A stretch of DNA of 64,000 nt, taken from NCBI GenBank assembly GCA_024460105.1, contig JANFXS010000001.1:62001-126000 (forward strand). Reading direction: 5' to 3'. The translations under genes were made by a program, and so were the position numbers. Origin of the DNA: Anaerotignum faecicola. GTDB taxonomy: Bacteria; Bacillota; Clostridia; Lachnospirales; Anaerotignaceae. Position 1 is the first letter of the stretch. Each line of letters opens with the position of its first letter. The notes below the pieces were generated by a model that saw only the letters and a list, made by a program, of their open reading frames with translations, was not told the DNA's origin and made no database searches. This document shows, in pieces, positions 56,026 to 64,000 of the stretch.

Positions 56026-56504
56026 TACATAATTTGAATTTTTTTCAAAATAATATTATTTATCCATATTTTTTGTAACCTCAATAAAAATTTCCATGCT
56101 TTAGCCGGAAAAATCAATAATAAAAATGTCCAAGTACTTGACACCGGTCTTTCGGATAAATTCTATTAATAAAAACAGATAAATTTTAATTTAAAATTAT
56201 GCTGTCCAGTTTTACAATTTTTATATATAAAATTTATAAAACTGAATATACCGCACCTTCCCTATGTTTTCGAGATCAGATGCGTCCTTCGCGGCAGTAT
56301 TATATTGACTTTTGTTTTATCTGTTTGTAATTAAATTACTGCCCAAATGCGGCTGTATCTTCCTGCAATATATTTATATATTCTCTGGGCATGCCGTCTG
56401 CTCCCGCCCCAAATCTGCCCGCCTGATTTTTATAAGATTTCCGGCGTACAGATTTTATATATACGTTATATCCAATAAGCCGCCAAAATTTAACACATTC
56501 GGAA
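56026..56504. other. intergenic region upstream of the tRNA operon
   Basis: AT-rich with no gene that I can support. A plus-strand TTGACA near 56137 has no good -10 partner. Confidence 0.5.
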
Positions 56505-57074
56505 TTATATATTGTTAATCCGCGTCATTTTCAGCATTTCAATGTTTTTCCCCTCTTCGTCCCTTGCCGTTACAATGTAGAAAGTTTCTCCCTGTTCGAT
56601 TTCCTCAATATTTTCCAAAAAGAAAAATCCGTCGTCGTCTGTTTTAATATCAAATATACGTTCCCTGCCGCTGTCCTTTGATTTTATTGATACGTTTACA
56701 CTTTTAATTTCATTATTTCCTGTAATTCCCATAATTACGTTATCTTTATAATTGTGTATAAAAAGTATGTCCTCTCCGTCATTCGGCGGAACCAGCCCTG
56801 TAATCATTCCGTCCGAAAGCCCCCAAAGCCCGAACATTTTTCGTTCTGCGTTTATAATTGAAAGGCCGTTTTCACATTTGCCGATAATCACCGTATCGCC
56901 TTGCGAATTTTTATATTCTTTTAATATTCTTTCAGAAGGTCCGTAGTGAAGCCCCCTTTCACACGCATAGAACACTCCCTCGGAAGTAAAATATCTCCCG
57001 AACGTATTCATGTATAAACCCCCAAGCAAAATTACAGAAGCAAATAACAATAAAACCTGTCTTTTCCTTCCCAT
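56505..57074 (-). CDS. exported or anchored protein of the second padR operon
   Basis: A 189-residue protein beginning with a single hydrophobic segment, RQVLLLFASVILLGGLYM, then a beta-rich soluble domain containing IIGKCENGLSIINAERKMFG and a C-terminal sheet (VNVSIKSKDSGRERIFDIKT, EQGETFYIVTARDEEG). Its ATG overlaps the previous stop in TAATG. Family not recognised. Its position mirrors the gene at 49879. Confidence 0.75.
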   Translation of the reverse strand: MGRKRQVLLLFASVILLGGLYMNTFGRYFTSEGVFYACERGLHYGPSERILKEYKNSQGDTVIIGKCENGLSIINAERKMFGLWGLSDGMITGLVPPNDGEDILFIHNYKDNVIMGITGNNEIKSVNVSIKSKDSGRERIFDIKTDDDGFFFLENIEEIEQGETFYIVTARDEEGKNIEMLKMTRINNI

Positions 57075-57793
57075 TATTCATCCTCCCTGCCGCTGTCAAG
57101 AGGTATATCAAAGCGAAACTTCCTTCCGTTGTAATCATAATCAATTATAAGCGTCTTCGCGTCATCGGGATAATTTTCCAGAAAAACCTGCGCCTTGCTT
57201 ACAAAGCCCGCCGAACTTCCTCCGCTTGAATTAAAATATACATTCCCGTCCTCATCGTAGAAATTTCCGCCGCTTAATCCAAAACTCCATCCTATACTTC
57301 TTGAAAAAATATCATCCCACACTTTATATCTTACTTCCATCGTTTTATCATCATAATATCTTATTTCTTCTATAAGTATATTTGTATCGTCGATTTTTGC
57401 TTTTTCCTCAATTTTGATTTTATACACCATCTCCCCGCCGTCCCAGTCCCTGTATGTCCCAAAAACAGTCGATATAAACATAATGCCTATATTCAATACA
57501 GGTATTATGTTAATTATAATCATAAACAGCACAAGCGCCCGCAGTACGCGCCATATGGTTCCTATGACAGCGCCATGTTCTTTATTAAGGCCTTCCCCTA
57601 TTTCGTCGGCGTTTCCCATAAATTCTACGGCAAGCTTTCCGGCTTCATCTTCTTCCACCCCCTGCGATACGAGATCTTCAAATATATCCTCTATATGTTC
57701 AAGCAGTTCGGTTTCTATTTCCCGATGGTCATACTTGAACTTAACATGGGAGAGTACGGTATTTATAAATTTATCCCATTCATACAATGCCAT
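57074..57793 (-). CDS. HAAS-like helical domain membrane protein (second)
   Basis: A 239-residue protein. The N-terminus EWDKFINTVLSHVKFKYDHR then EIETELLEHIEDIFEDLVSQ and EEDEAGKLAVEFMGNADEIG is a HAAS/permease-prefix-like helical domain. One or two membrane helices follow (VLRALVLFMIIINIIPVLNI), then a beta-rich extracytoplasmic part. The ATG at 57793 sits inside the end of padR behind GGAGGGG, so it is coupled. It parallels the HAAS gene at 48944. Confidence 0.82.
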   Translation of the reverse strand: MALYEWDKFINTVLSHVKFKYDHREIETELLEHIEDIFEDLVSQGVEEDEAGKLAVEFMGNADEIGEGLNKEHGAVIGTIWRVLRALVLFMIIINIIPVLNIGIMFISTVFGTYRDWDGGEMVYKIKIEEKAKIDDTNILIEEIRYYDDKTMEVRYKVWDDIFSRSIGWSFGLSGGNFYDEDGNVYFNSSGGSSAGFVSKAQVFLENYPDDAKTLIIDYDYNGRKFRFDIPLDSGREDE

Positions 57794-58124
57794 AATATTC
57801 CCCTCCAATAACTTTATTAACTGACGAGGTGAACTGTTCCCATTTCTTTTTTTCACTTTCGAGCCTTGCTTTGCCTTGTTGCGTAATTTTATAATATTTT
57901 CGTTCTTTACCGTTTTCCGCGGTTTTCCTGTAAGATTTCACCAAATTTTGATTTTCCATTTTATGCAGCACAGGATACAGCGTCCCCTCTTTGAACTTGA
58001 AAATGTTTCCGCTTTTTTCATCAATTTTTTTAATTATTTCATATCCATAGCAGTCGCCGTTTTCAAGAAGCGAAAGGAGCATCAAAACTGTACTTCCGCC
58101 TATAAGACCCTTATCTATTTCCAT
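57780..58124 (-). CDS. PadR-family transcriptional regulator (second)
   Basis: A 114-residue winged-helix regulator: STVLMLLSLLENGDCYGYEI, FKEGTLYPVLHKMENQNLV (recognition helix), GKERKYYKITQQGKARLE (wing), C-terminal helix. The ATG at 58124 has GGGGGC upstream; the longer open frame runs through the operator and is unlikely. It likely represses its own operon through the palindromes at 58157-58190. Confidence 0.93.
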   Translation of the reverse strand: MEIDKGLIGGSTVLMLLSLLENGDCYGYEIIKKIDEKSGNIFKFKEGTLYPVLHKMENQNLVKSYRKTAENGKERKYYKITQQGKARLESEKKKWEQFTSSVNKVIGGEYYGIV

Positions 58125-58156
58125 ATTAACGCCCCCTTTCCTTATACATTGATATT

Positions 58157-58190
58157 CTATGTATATATTATACATAGTTTCCCTATGTAT
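58157..58190. promoter_or_regulatory. PadR operator and -10 region
   Basis: Three alternating half-sites of CTATGTAT/ATACATAG: CTATGTATA-3-TATACATAG (58157-58177) and ATACATAG-5-CTATGTAT (58170-58190), all perfect. A minus-strand TATAAT (58167-58172) lies within the first palindrome, so binding would block the promoter. The -35 is weak. Confidence 0.75.
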
Positions 58191-58208
58191 TGATACAGTA
58201 AATCTGCA

Positions 58209-58246
58209 CAAAAAAAGCCTTCCGATTTTGACGTCGGAAAGCTTTT
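58209..58246 (-). terminator. terminator after rnr
   Basis: AAGCTTTCCGA and TCGGAAGGCTT (minus strand) form a stem with one mismatch, then TTTTTTG. It separates rnr from the second padR operon. Confidence 0.8.
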
Positions 58247-58371
58247 GCGGAAATATTCAAGTATTCCCTTATAAATTGTATTCATTTCAAAACATTTATC
58301 TATATGGTATACAGCAATGTATTTCTTTTAAAAATCACTGTACGAATCATTATAGTTTTTAACATAGCTCT

Positions 58372-60504
58372 TTATTCTTCATAAAATCCAAAATCAATAG
58401 TCCGCTGTTCTTTGTCCGCCTTTAAAACTTCAACGCGAACTTTCTGTCCGATATGGTATACTCTGCCATGTTTCTGCCCCTGAACCTGCATTGTGTTTTC
58501 ATCATATAAATAAAAATCATCTTCAAGCGAGGCAAGCGAAACCATGCCTTCTACCGTGTTTCCGAGCTCTACATATATTCCCCAGCCGGTAACTCCCGAT
58601 ATAATACCGTCAAAAACCTCGCCTATATGGCCGCACATATATTCAACCATTTTAAGCTTGTCAGTTTCTCTTTCGGCGTCGTCCGCAAGTCTTTCCCGGG
58701 CAGAACATTGTTTTGCCACGTCGCTTAATATATTTCCGTAATGGCGCAGTCTCTTTTCGTCCAGCCTGCCTTCAATGCTGTCTTTAATTATCCGGTGTAT
58801 CTGTAAATCAGGATACCTTCTGATTGGAGATGTAAAATGGCAGTAATATTTTGCGGCAAGACCAAAATGACCGAAATTTTCATCTTGGTATCTCGCCTGT
58901 TTCAGGCTTCTCAGTATTATCCTGCTTACTATGTGTTCCTCGTCTTTTCCTGCAACGCTGTCAATAATTCCTTGTATATCTTTCGGATGCAGATCGTTCT
59001 GCCCCTTTATCCTATATCCAAACGTTCTGAGCATTTTTTTCATACTTTCAACTTTTTCATCATCGGGGCTTTCATGATTTCTGAAAACAAACGGGGTCTG
59101 CCTCCAATAATAATCCTCCGCAACAGTTTCGTTTGCCGCAAGCATAAATTCTTCTATAAGGTTAGTTGCGGAATTTCTTTCATACGGCCTTATATCAAGC
59201 ACATGGCCGTCCCGGTCAAGCTCGATTTTAGCTTCCGGGAAATCAAAATTTACGCTTCCCCGCCTTTGTCTTTTTCTGGCAAGTATCATCCTTAGCTTAT
59301 TCATATCATTAAGCATGGGGACTAATTCCTTATACCTTTCGCAAAGTTCACTGTCGTTAAACTCTATTATTTTATTAACGTTTGTATATGTCAGCCTTGC
59401 ATGAGAGTGTATAACGCTTTTAACTATCTTATGATCCACAACAGTACCGTTTCTGTCAATTTCCATTATACAGCTTAATGTAAGCCTGTCCTCATCCGGG
59501 TTAAGCGAGCATATGCCGTTGCTGAGCTTATGCGGTATCATAGGTATTACCCTGTCGACAAGATAATAACTTGTGCCCCTTTCAAGAGCTTCCCTGTCAA
59601 GTGGCGAGCCTTCCGTGACATAATGGGAAACGTCGGCAATATGAACCCCTAAAAGGAAATTTCCGTTTTCGAGGATGTCAATACTTACGGCGTCGTCAAA
59701 ATCTTTTGAATCGTCGCCGTCGATTGTAACGGTTACAATGTCCCTTAAATCCTCCCTGCCGTCAATTTCCGCCTGAGTTATGTCAATAGGTATTTTTTCA
59801 GTTTGTCTGTAAGCTTCTTCACTGAAATCCTCCGGAAGATCAAACTGACGTATTACAGAAAGTATATCAACTCCCGGATCGTCTATATGCCCTAATATTT
59901 CCGTTATAACCCCCTCGGGGCTTCTGCTGCCTTCCGGCCTTTTCGTTATTTTAACAACAACTTTATGGCCGGTAACAGCGCCTTTTGTGTTTTCCTTTGA
60001 TATAAATATATCCTGCGGAAGCTTTTTATCATCGCATACGACAAATCCAAACCCTTTCAAAAGTTCAAACGTGCCTACTATCCTGTCGGTTCCCTTTTCA
60101 AGTATTTTTGTTATCTGCCCCTCGGCCCTTCTTCCGTTTGAAGCGTCTCCGGTAATCCTCACAAGCACCCTGTCCTTGTGCATCGCTCCCATTGTATATT
60201 CTGCCGGTATAAAAATATCGCCTTCCCCCTCATCCGGCGTAACAAACCCAAATCCGCGGGCATTTCCCGTAAAAGTTCCCGCGGCAAGGTTTAATTCCTT
60301 AGGGAGCATGAGCTTGCCTTTCCTTGTTTCAATGATTTTTCCCTCATGTATAAGTTCGTCTGCAATATCGTCAAATATATGCCTTTCATTGCCCGGCACG
60401 TCTAAAACGACGCACATCTCGCCCCTTTTGAGCGGAATGTATCCTTCGCTCTTTATAAAATCAAGTATTTTCCCCTTACGTTCCTGCCTTAATGTTTCAT
60501 CCAT
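58372..60504 (-). CDS. rnr: ribonuclease R
   Basis: A 710-residue 3'-5' exoribonuclease that degrades structured RNA and matures tmRNA and rRNA. It has an N-terminal winged helix and two cold-shock domains (TGNARGFGFVTPDEGEGDIF), the RNB catalytic domain with DGDDSKDFDDAVSI and HIADVSHYV, and a C-terminal S1 domain (GVTGWGIYVELGNTVEGMV). GGCGGTG precedes the ATG. In many Firmicutes rnr sits with smpB and ssrA; here it is 15 kb away. Confidence 0.97.
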   Translation of the reverse strand: MDETLRQERKGKILDFIKSEGYIPLKRGEMCVVLDVPGNERHIFDDIADELIHEGKIIETRKGKLMLPKELNLAAGTFTGNARGFGFVTPDEGEGDIFIPAEYTMGAMHKDRVLVRITGDASNGRRAEGQITKILEKGTDRIVGTFELLKGFGFVVCDDKKLPQDIFISKENTKGAVTGHKVVVKITKRPEGSRSPEGVITEILGHIDDPGVDILSVIRQFDLPEDFSEEAYRQTEKIPIDITQAEIDGREDLRDIVTVTIDGDDSKDFDDAVSIDILENGNFLLGVHIADVSHYVTEGSPLDREALERGTSYYLVDRVIPMIPHKLSNGICSLNPDEDRLTLSCIMEIDRNGTVVDHKIVKSVIHSHARLTYTNVNKIIEFNDSELCERYKELVPMLNDMNKLRMILARKRQRRGSVNFDFPEAKIELDRDGHVLDIRPYERNSATNLIEEFMLAANETVAEDYYWRQTPFVFRNHESPDDEKVESMKKMLRTFGYRIKGQNDLHPKDIQGIIDSVAGKDEEHIVSRIILRSLKQARYQDENFGHFGLAAKYYCHFTSPIRRYPDLQIHRIIKDSIEGRLDEKRLRHYGNILSDVAKQCSARERLADDAERETDKLKMVEYMCGHIGEVFDGIISGVTGWGIYVELGNTVEGMVSLASLEDDFYLYDENTMQVQGQKHGRVYHIGQKVRVEVLKADKEQRTIDFGFYEE

Positions 60505-60638
60505 AAATTCACCGCCTTATACTTTAACATGTTGGTTGTTTTTATAATTATACCATAAATTATACAATATAACTCTAAAATTCTTTTCTTAGCAGAAAAT
60601 ACATGATAATATTAATATAAAAACAAGAGGTGATATAT

Positions 60639-61160
60639 ATGAATCCAACAGTCGGTATAATTATGGGAAGCGACAGCGACTTGCCGGTCATGTCGGAAGC
60701 GGCAAAAATTCTGGACAAGCTGGGGATCTGCTATGAACTTACAATAGTATCGGCGCACAGAACTCCTGACAGGATGTATGAATACGCAAAATCGGCGCAT
60801 AAAAACGGTATAAAAGTAATAATTGCCGGAGCGGGAGGAGCGGCGCATCTTCCCGGAATGACAGCCGCCTTAACATCAGTGCCGGTTATAGGCGTTCCGG
60901 TTAAAACATCAACTTTAAGCGGCGTTGATTCCCTTTATTCAATCTGCCAAATGCCTCCCGGAATACCTGTTGCAACCGTAGCGATAAACGGGGCGCAGAA
61001 TGCCGGGATACTTGCCGCGCAAATTTTAGGAACATATGATGAAAATATATATAAACGAATCGAGGACTTTAAATTAAGCCTTAAAGAAACAGTTGAAACA
61101 AAAGCCGAAAGCCTTGAAAATATTAAATACGAAAAATATTTAGAAAAAATGTCAAAATAA
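60639..61160 (+). CDS. purE: N5-carboxyaminoimidazole ribonucleotide mutase PurE
   Basis: A 173-residue class I PurE of purine synthesis. It shows [14 protein letters not shown], the active-site loop [28 protein letters not shown] and [19 protein letters not shown]. The ATG at 60639 has AAGAGGTG upstream; a GTG three codons earlier lies in that site. No other pur gene or purine riboswitch is adjacent. It is divergent from rnr and ends at a terminator. Confidence 0.96.
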   Translation: MNPTVGIIMGSDSDLPVMSEAAKILDKLGICYELTIVSAHRTPDRMYEYAKSAHKNGIKVIIAGAGGAAHLPGMTAALTSVPVIGVPVKTSTLSGVDSLYSICQMPPGIPVATVAINGAQNAGILAAQILGTYDENIYKRIEDFKLSLKETVETKAESLENIKYEKYLEKMSK

Positions 61161-61194
61161 TGCTTTTGTAAATACACTAAAACTTCTTGGCCAA

Positions 61195-61229
61195 ATGCTT
61201 ACGCCTTTAACAATGGCGTAAGCATTTTC
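61195..61229 (+). terminator. purE terminator
   Basis: ATGCTTACGCC and GGCGTAAGCAT form a perfect 11-bp stem with a 9-base loop, then TTTTC. Confidence 0.82.
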
Positions 61230-62111
61230 AACAGGCGGAAGCTGAAAAGCCGCATGCAAAATAAAACTTTTGTCCCTTCTTATATAAACCTTGTAATACA
61301 AACATAAAATTCTATAAATGTAAATTCCGAAACGCGCTAATATGAACAATTTAAAACCTTACTGTATTTTAAGATTTAAAACCGAGGGACATTGTTTGCC
61401 GGCAAAACAGACGCCTCCATATTTACTTAATTAATTTTGAAAACCGCAATTATTAAAAATCAGCGGAACTATGGCATAAAATGTTTCACAGACGGAATTT
61501 CAAGTTCTCTTTTGAGTATTCATTTCAGACAGTGCAAAAAATCCAGCCATTGTCATGTATATCATTAAAATTAAACCGCACATGTTTTATAAAAAACTTT
61601 TACGGCATTAAAAAGCTCCTATTACATACTTAATCTAAGACCGATAAAATATTTTCCTTAAATCAAAATTAGCTTAAAATCGGACGCACGGTTTTAGTCG
61701 GGAACAACGGCGCAATAGCAGAGTTAAAGCCGTTTGCCGCGGAATTCGAGCGTCTGCGCTTCCTCGCCATGCTCTTACGCCGTTGCTTCCGAAAGCCCAT
61801 TACCGACATCATAAGGTAAAAACTTTTTGCTGTGATGTTGTAGAGTTGAAACCGTATGTTCCATTGTAAACCGAAGCTATAACCGAATAATATAAAAGTT
61901 TCGGATGATTTGTTATATATTGAAATATTTATTAAAATAATTAGAAATAATTTTATATTTTTAATTCGGTATATTTATTTATGTAAGCTTAAAGAACAAA
62001 AATTTAAGGCAGTATTGCAATAATATAAATACATGAATTTCTGTTTTGACAAAATTAAGGAATATAAAAGCAATTTTATAGTATAGCGCATATTATAAAT
62101 GGGGTGATAAT
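61230..62111. other. intergenic region holding repeat copy D
   Basis: No protein gene is supported between purE and the small cysteine-rich frame. Repeat copy D lies at 61669-61881; the flanks are AT-rich. Confidence 0.55.
61669..61881. repeat. inverted-end dispersed repeat, copy D (about 213 bp)
   Basis: The right end reads GTATGTTCCATTGTAAACCG then AAGCTATA, the complement of the family end. The left end TAGCTTAAAATCGGACGCAC is degraded. The interior GGTTTTAG, CGGCGCAATAGC, GTTAAAGCC and TTGCCGCGG follows copy C in order. It is the longest copy. Confidence 0.62.
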
Positions 62112-62231
62112 ATGGTTATAATAATTATTTTAATTGCTGTGCCTGTTATATATTATGCGTCGTGCAGGAAATGCGGGCGCTGCTGCGGATGCAGAAGCTG
62201 CAAAAGGAATTGCCGCTGGAGAATAAAATAA
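62112..62231 (+). CDS. 39-residue cysteine-rich membrane-anchored peptide
   Basis: GGGGTGATAAT precedes the ATG, a good ribosome binding site. The product begins MVIIIILIAVPVIYYAS, a single membrane helix, followed by CRKCGRCCGCRSCKRNC and a basic end. Seven cysteines at 18, 21, 24, 25, 27, 30 and 34 form a CxxC-rich cluster that could bind metal or form disulfides. No family recognised, and no neighbour suggests a role. Confidence 0.55.
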   Translation: MVIIIILIAVPVIYYASCRKCGRCCGCRSCKRNCRWRIK

Positions 62232-62324
62232 ATATTTCAATATACACTTATCTAAATTGAATGCTCCAAAATACAAAATGATTTGATGAAAAAATTATTT
62301 AGCAATAATATCTGTTATTTTGTA

Positions 62325-62354
62325 CAATAAAAGGACGCCGGTTTTCCGGCGCCC
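62325..62354 (-). terminator. terminator of the pyruvate:ferredoxin oxidoreductase gene
   Basis: GGGCGCCGG and CCGGCGTCC (minus strand) pair around TTTT-complement, then TTTTATTG. One wobble or mismatch in the stem. Confidence 0.85.
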
Positions 62355-62378
62355 AAATATGCTAGGATTGTAATTCAA

Positions 62379-64000
62379 TTATTTAACAAGCGCAAGGTAA
62401 GATTCCATACGGTCTTTTGCATCCTGTTCAGCTTTTGCAAAGAGTTCGTCTGCAATTTCAGGGAATTTCCTGTAAAGCGAAGTATAACGAACTTCTCCCA
62501 TAAGGAAGTCTCTAAAGCTTGCCGTAGGCTCTTTAGAATCTAATATAAACGGATTCTTTCCTTCTTTCTTTAATTCAGGATTAAACCTGTAGCAGTGCCA
62601 GTAACCTGCTTCAACAGCCTGTTTAGCACGGATCTGCGCATTGCTCATACCGCCTTTTATACCATGGTTGATACATGGAGCATAAGCGATAATTACAGAT
62701 GGGCCGTCATAAGCTTCAGCTTCTTTAATTGCAGTAAGCGTCTGCTGTGGATCGTAACCCATAGCAACCTGTGCAACATAAACATATCCGTAGCTCATGC
62801 ACATCATGCCGAGGTCTTTTTTCTTTGTTTTCTTGCCGCTTGCCGCAAACTGCGCAATAGCTGCTGTAGGTGTAGCCTTTGAAGACTGTCCGCCTGTATT
62901 AGAGTAAACCTCTGTGTCAACACAGATAATGTTTACGTCCTCGCCTGAAGCGATTACATGGTCAAGACCGCTGTAACCGATGTCATATGCCCAGCCGTCG
63001 CCGCCGACAATCCACTGCGACTGCTTAACAAGATAGTCTTTCCTGTTATAAATAGCTTTTAATGTTTCATCGCTGTCAACGCCTGCTGCTTCCATTGCGG
63101 CTATAAATTTGTCTGCCCTTTCCCTTGTGCCGTCTGCAACCATGTAGCTGTCAGCCCACTCTTTTGCAGCAGATTTAAGGTTTTCATCAGAAGTCTTTTC
63201 AACAAGTTCGTCAACCTGAGCTTTTAACCATTTACGTACAGCTTTAGTACCAAGGTACATACCGTATCCATATTCGGCAGTATCCTCGAAAAGTCCGCTC
63301 GCCCATGCAACGCCGTGTCCTCTTTCGTCTGTACAGTATGGGATTTCAGGAGAACCGCCCCAGATGTGCGTACATCCTGCCGAGTTAGCAACCCTCATCC
63401 TGTTGCCGAAAAGCTGTGTTATAAGTTTAAGGTATGGAGTTTCACCACAACCAGCGCATGCGCCTGAGAACTCAAGGTATGGTTTGAGGAACTGGCTGCC
63501 TTTAACAGTAGTTTTCTGTTTTTCCGGAATTTCTTTATCTTTAACATTAGCGATTGTAAAATCCCATTCGCGTACCATCTTGTCTTTCATTGGTGCAAGA
63601 GGTTTAAATACAAGCGCTTTTTCCTTAGCCGGGCATGCTTTTACGCAAACGCCGCATCCCGTACAGTCTAAACCTGAAATTGAAAGGTGATACTGTAATC
63701 CTTCAAAACCGTTGGCTTTCTTCATTGCGTAGCCTTCAGGAGCCTTAGCCGCTTCTTCTTCATTAAGAAGTGTAGGACGGATTACGGCATGAGGACATAC
63801 GATTGAACACCTGTTGCACTGTATACATTTGTCAACGTCCCATTCTGGAACATCAATAGCAATACCGCGTTTTTCCCACTTTGTAAAGGAAGGATCCCAG
63901 CTTCCGTCTTCACGTCCGTTAAATGCGCTTACAGGGAGATCGTTGCCTTCCTGACGTCCCATTTTAAAGAGCACGTCCTTAAAGAATTTAGGTATTTCAG
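62379..64000 (-). CDS. nifJ: pyruvate:ferredoxin (flavodoxin) oxidoreductase, C-terminal part
   Basis: The last 540 residues of a homodimeric PFOR, which makes acetyl-CoA, CO2 and reduced ferredoxin from pyruvate in anaerobes. The frame stays open to the right edge, reading IPKFFKDVLFKMGRQEG, so the start is outside. Visible are a double [4Fe-4S] ferredoxin domain (CIQCNRCSIVCPHAV, CTGCGVCVKACPAKEK) and the thiamine-pyrophosphate domain (CAGCGETPYLKL, GGDGWAYDIGYSGLDHV, DTEVYSNTGGQSSKATP). A strong terminator follows. Confidence 0.97.
   Translation of the reverse strand, partial: EIPKFFKDVLFKMGRQEGNDLPVSAFNGREDGSWDPSFTKWEKRGIAIDVPEWDVDKCIQCNRCSIVCPHAVIRPTLLNEEEAAKAPEGYAMKKANGFEGLQYHLSISGLDCTGCGVCVKACPAKEKALVFKPLAPMKDKMVREWDFTIANVKDKEIPEKQKTTVKGSQFLKPYLEFSGACAGCGETPYLKLITQLFGNRMRVANSAGCTHIWGGSPEIPYCTDERGHGVAWASGLFEDTAEYGYGMYLGTKAVRKWLKAQVDELVEKTSDENLKSAAKEWADSYMVADGTRERADKFIAAMEAAGVDSDETLKAIYNRKDYLVKQSQWIVGGDGWAYDIGYSGLDHVIASGEDVNIICVDTEVYSNTGGQSSKATPTAAIAQFAASGKKTKKKDLGMMCMSYGYVYVAQVAMGYDPQQTLTAIKEAEAYDGPSVIIAYAPCINHGIKGGMSNAQIRAKQAVEAGYWHCYRFNPELKKEGKNPFILDSKEPTASFRDFLMGEVRYTSLYRKFPEIADELFAKAEQDAKDRMESYLALVK

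Noticed and set aside
59987-60547. Open frame of 186 codons on the plus strand
   Set aside because: It is the antisense shadow of rnr, with a serine/proline-rich composition typical of such shadows.
60548-60638. Purine riboswitch ahead of purE
   Set aside because: The leader is short and lacks the conserved three-way junction motifs.

Overview
The window is a stretch of chromosome from a low-GC anaerobic Firmicute, most likely class Clostridia and perhaps near Lachnospirales. The evidence is AT-rich DNA, strong AAGGAGG ribosome binding sites, pyruvate:ferredoxin oxidoreductase, a large Bacillus/Clostridium-type SRP RNA, a CsoR copper regulator, PadR and BlaI/BlaR1 regulators, LonB, DUF4364 and TRAP uptake genes. 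I see no rRNA, CRISPR array, prophage, transposase or integrase. Most genes lie on the minus strand, so the left end of the sequence is the downstream end of most operons.

1-8.2 kb: gyrB-gyrA (gyrA cut by the left edge), then a csoR-mazG-hup-rqcP operon, then copA. copA carries a C-terminal CopZ-like domain preceded by its own ribosome binding site, which suggests a nested copZ. It also has a near-consensus promoter with a CsoR-type operator just downstream of the -10 box. 8.2-19.2 kb: folate and thymidylate genes (thyA, dfrA), the recR-ybaB-dnaX cluster, SRP RNA, an inosine/uracil-type DNA glycosylase, tadA, a lipoprotein and a dctP-dctQ-dctM TRAP transporter. 19.5-28.6 kb: a HAD phosphatase, an unrecognised 500-residue protein, a CobD-like aminotransferase, a blaI-blaR1 pair under a large palindromic operator, PspC, RadC, DUF402 and a Na/Pi transporter. 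29-36.5 kb: a two-component system, gdhA, a radical SAM protein and DUF4364.

36.9-43.7 kb: engB-lon and lonB, then tmRNA (ssrA) with smpB. 43.7-48.4 kb: CapA-like protein, cupin, rlmH, walJ, murA. 48.6-50.5 kb: a padR-HAAS-exported protein operon, mirrored by a second one of the same layout at 56.5-58.1 kb. 51.9-55.2 kb: tig-clpP-clpX. 55.3-56.0 kb: DUF503 and a Leu-Phe-Gly tRNA operon. 58.4-61.2 kb: rnr and purE, divergent. The right edge holds the C-terminal part of pyruvate:ferredoxin oxidoreductase.

Genes that work together include protein quality control (trigger factor, ClpXP, Lon, LonB, tmRNA/SmpB, RNase R, RqcP), copper export (CsoR, CopA, CopZ-like product), dTMP and folate synthesis (ThyA, DHFR), and envelope or antibiotic sensing (BlaI/BlaR1, two PadR modules, the two-component system). 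Four intergenic copies of a 140-210 bp element with inverted ends related to TTCGGTTTACAATAGC look like a small non-autonomous repeat family and are the main unexplained non-coding signal. Both gyrase subunits carry residues at quinolone-pocket positions that are linked to resistance in other bacteria.
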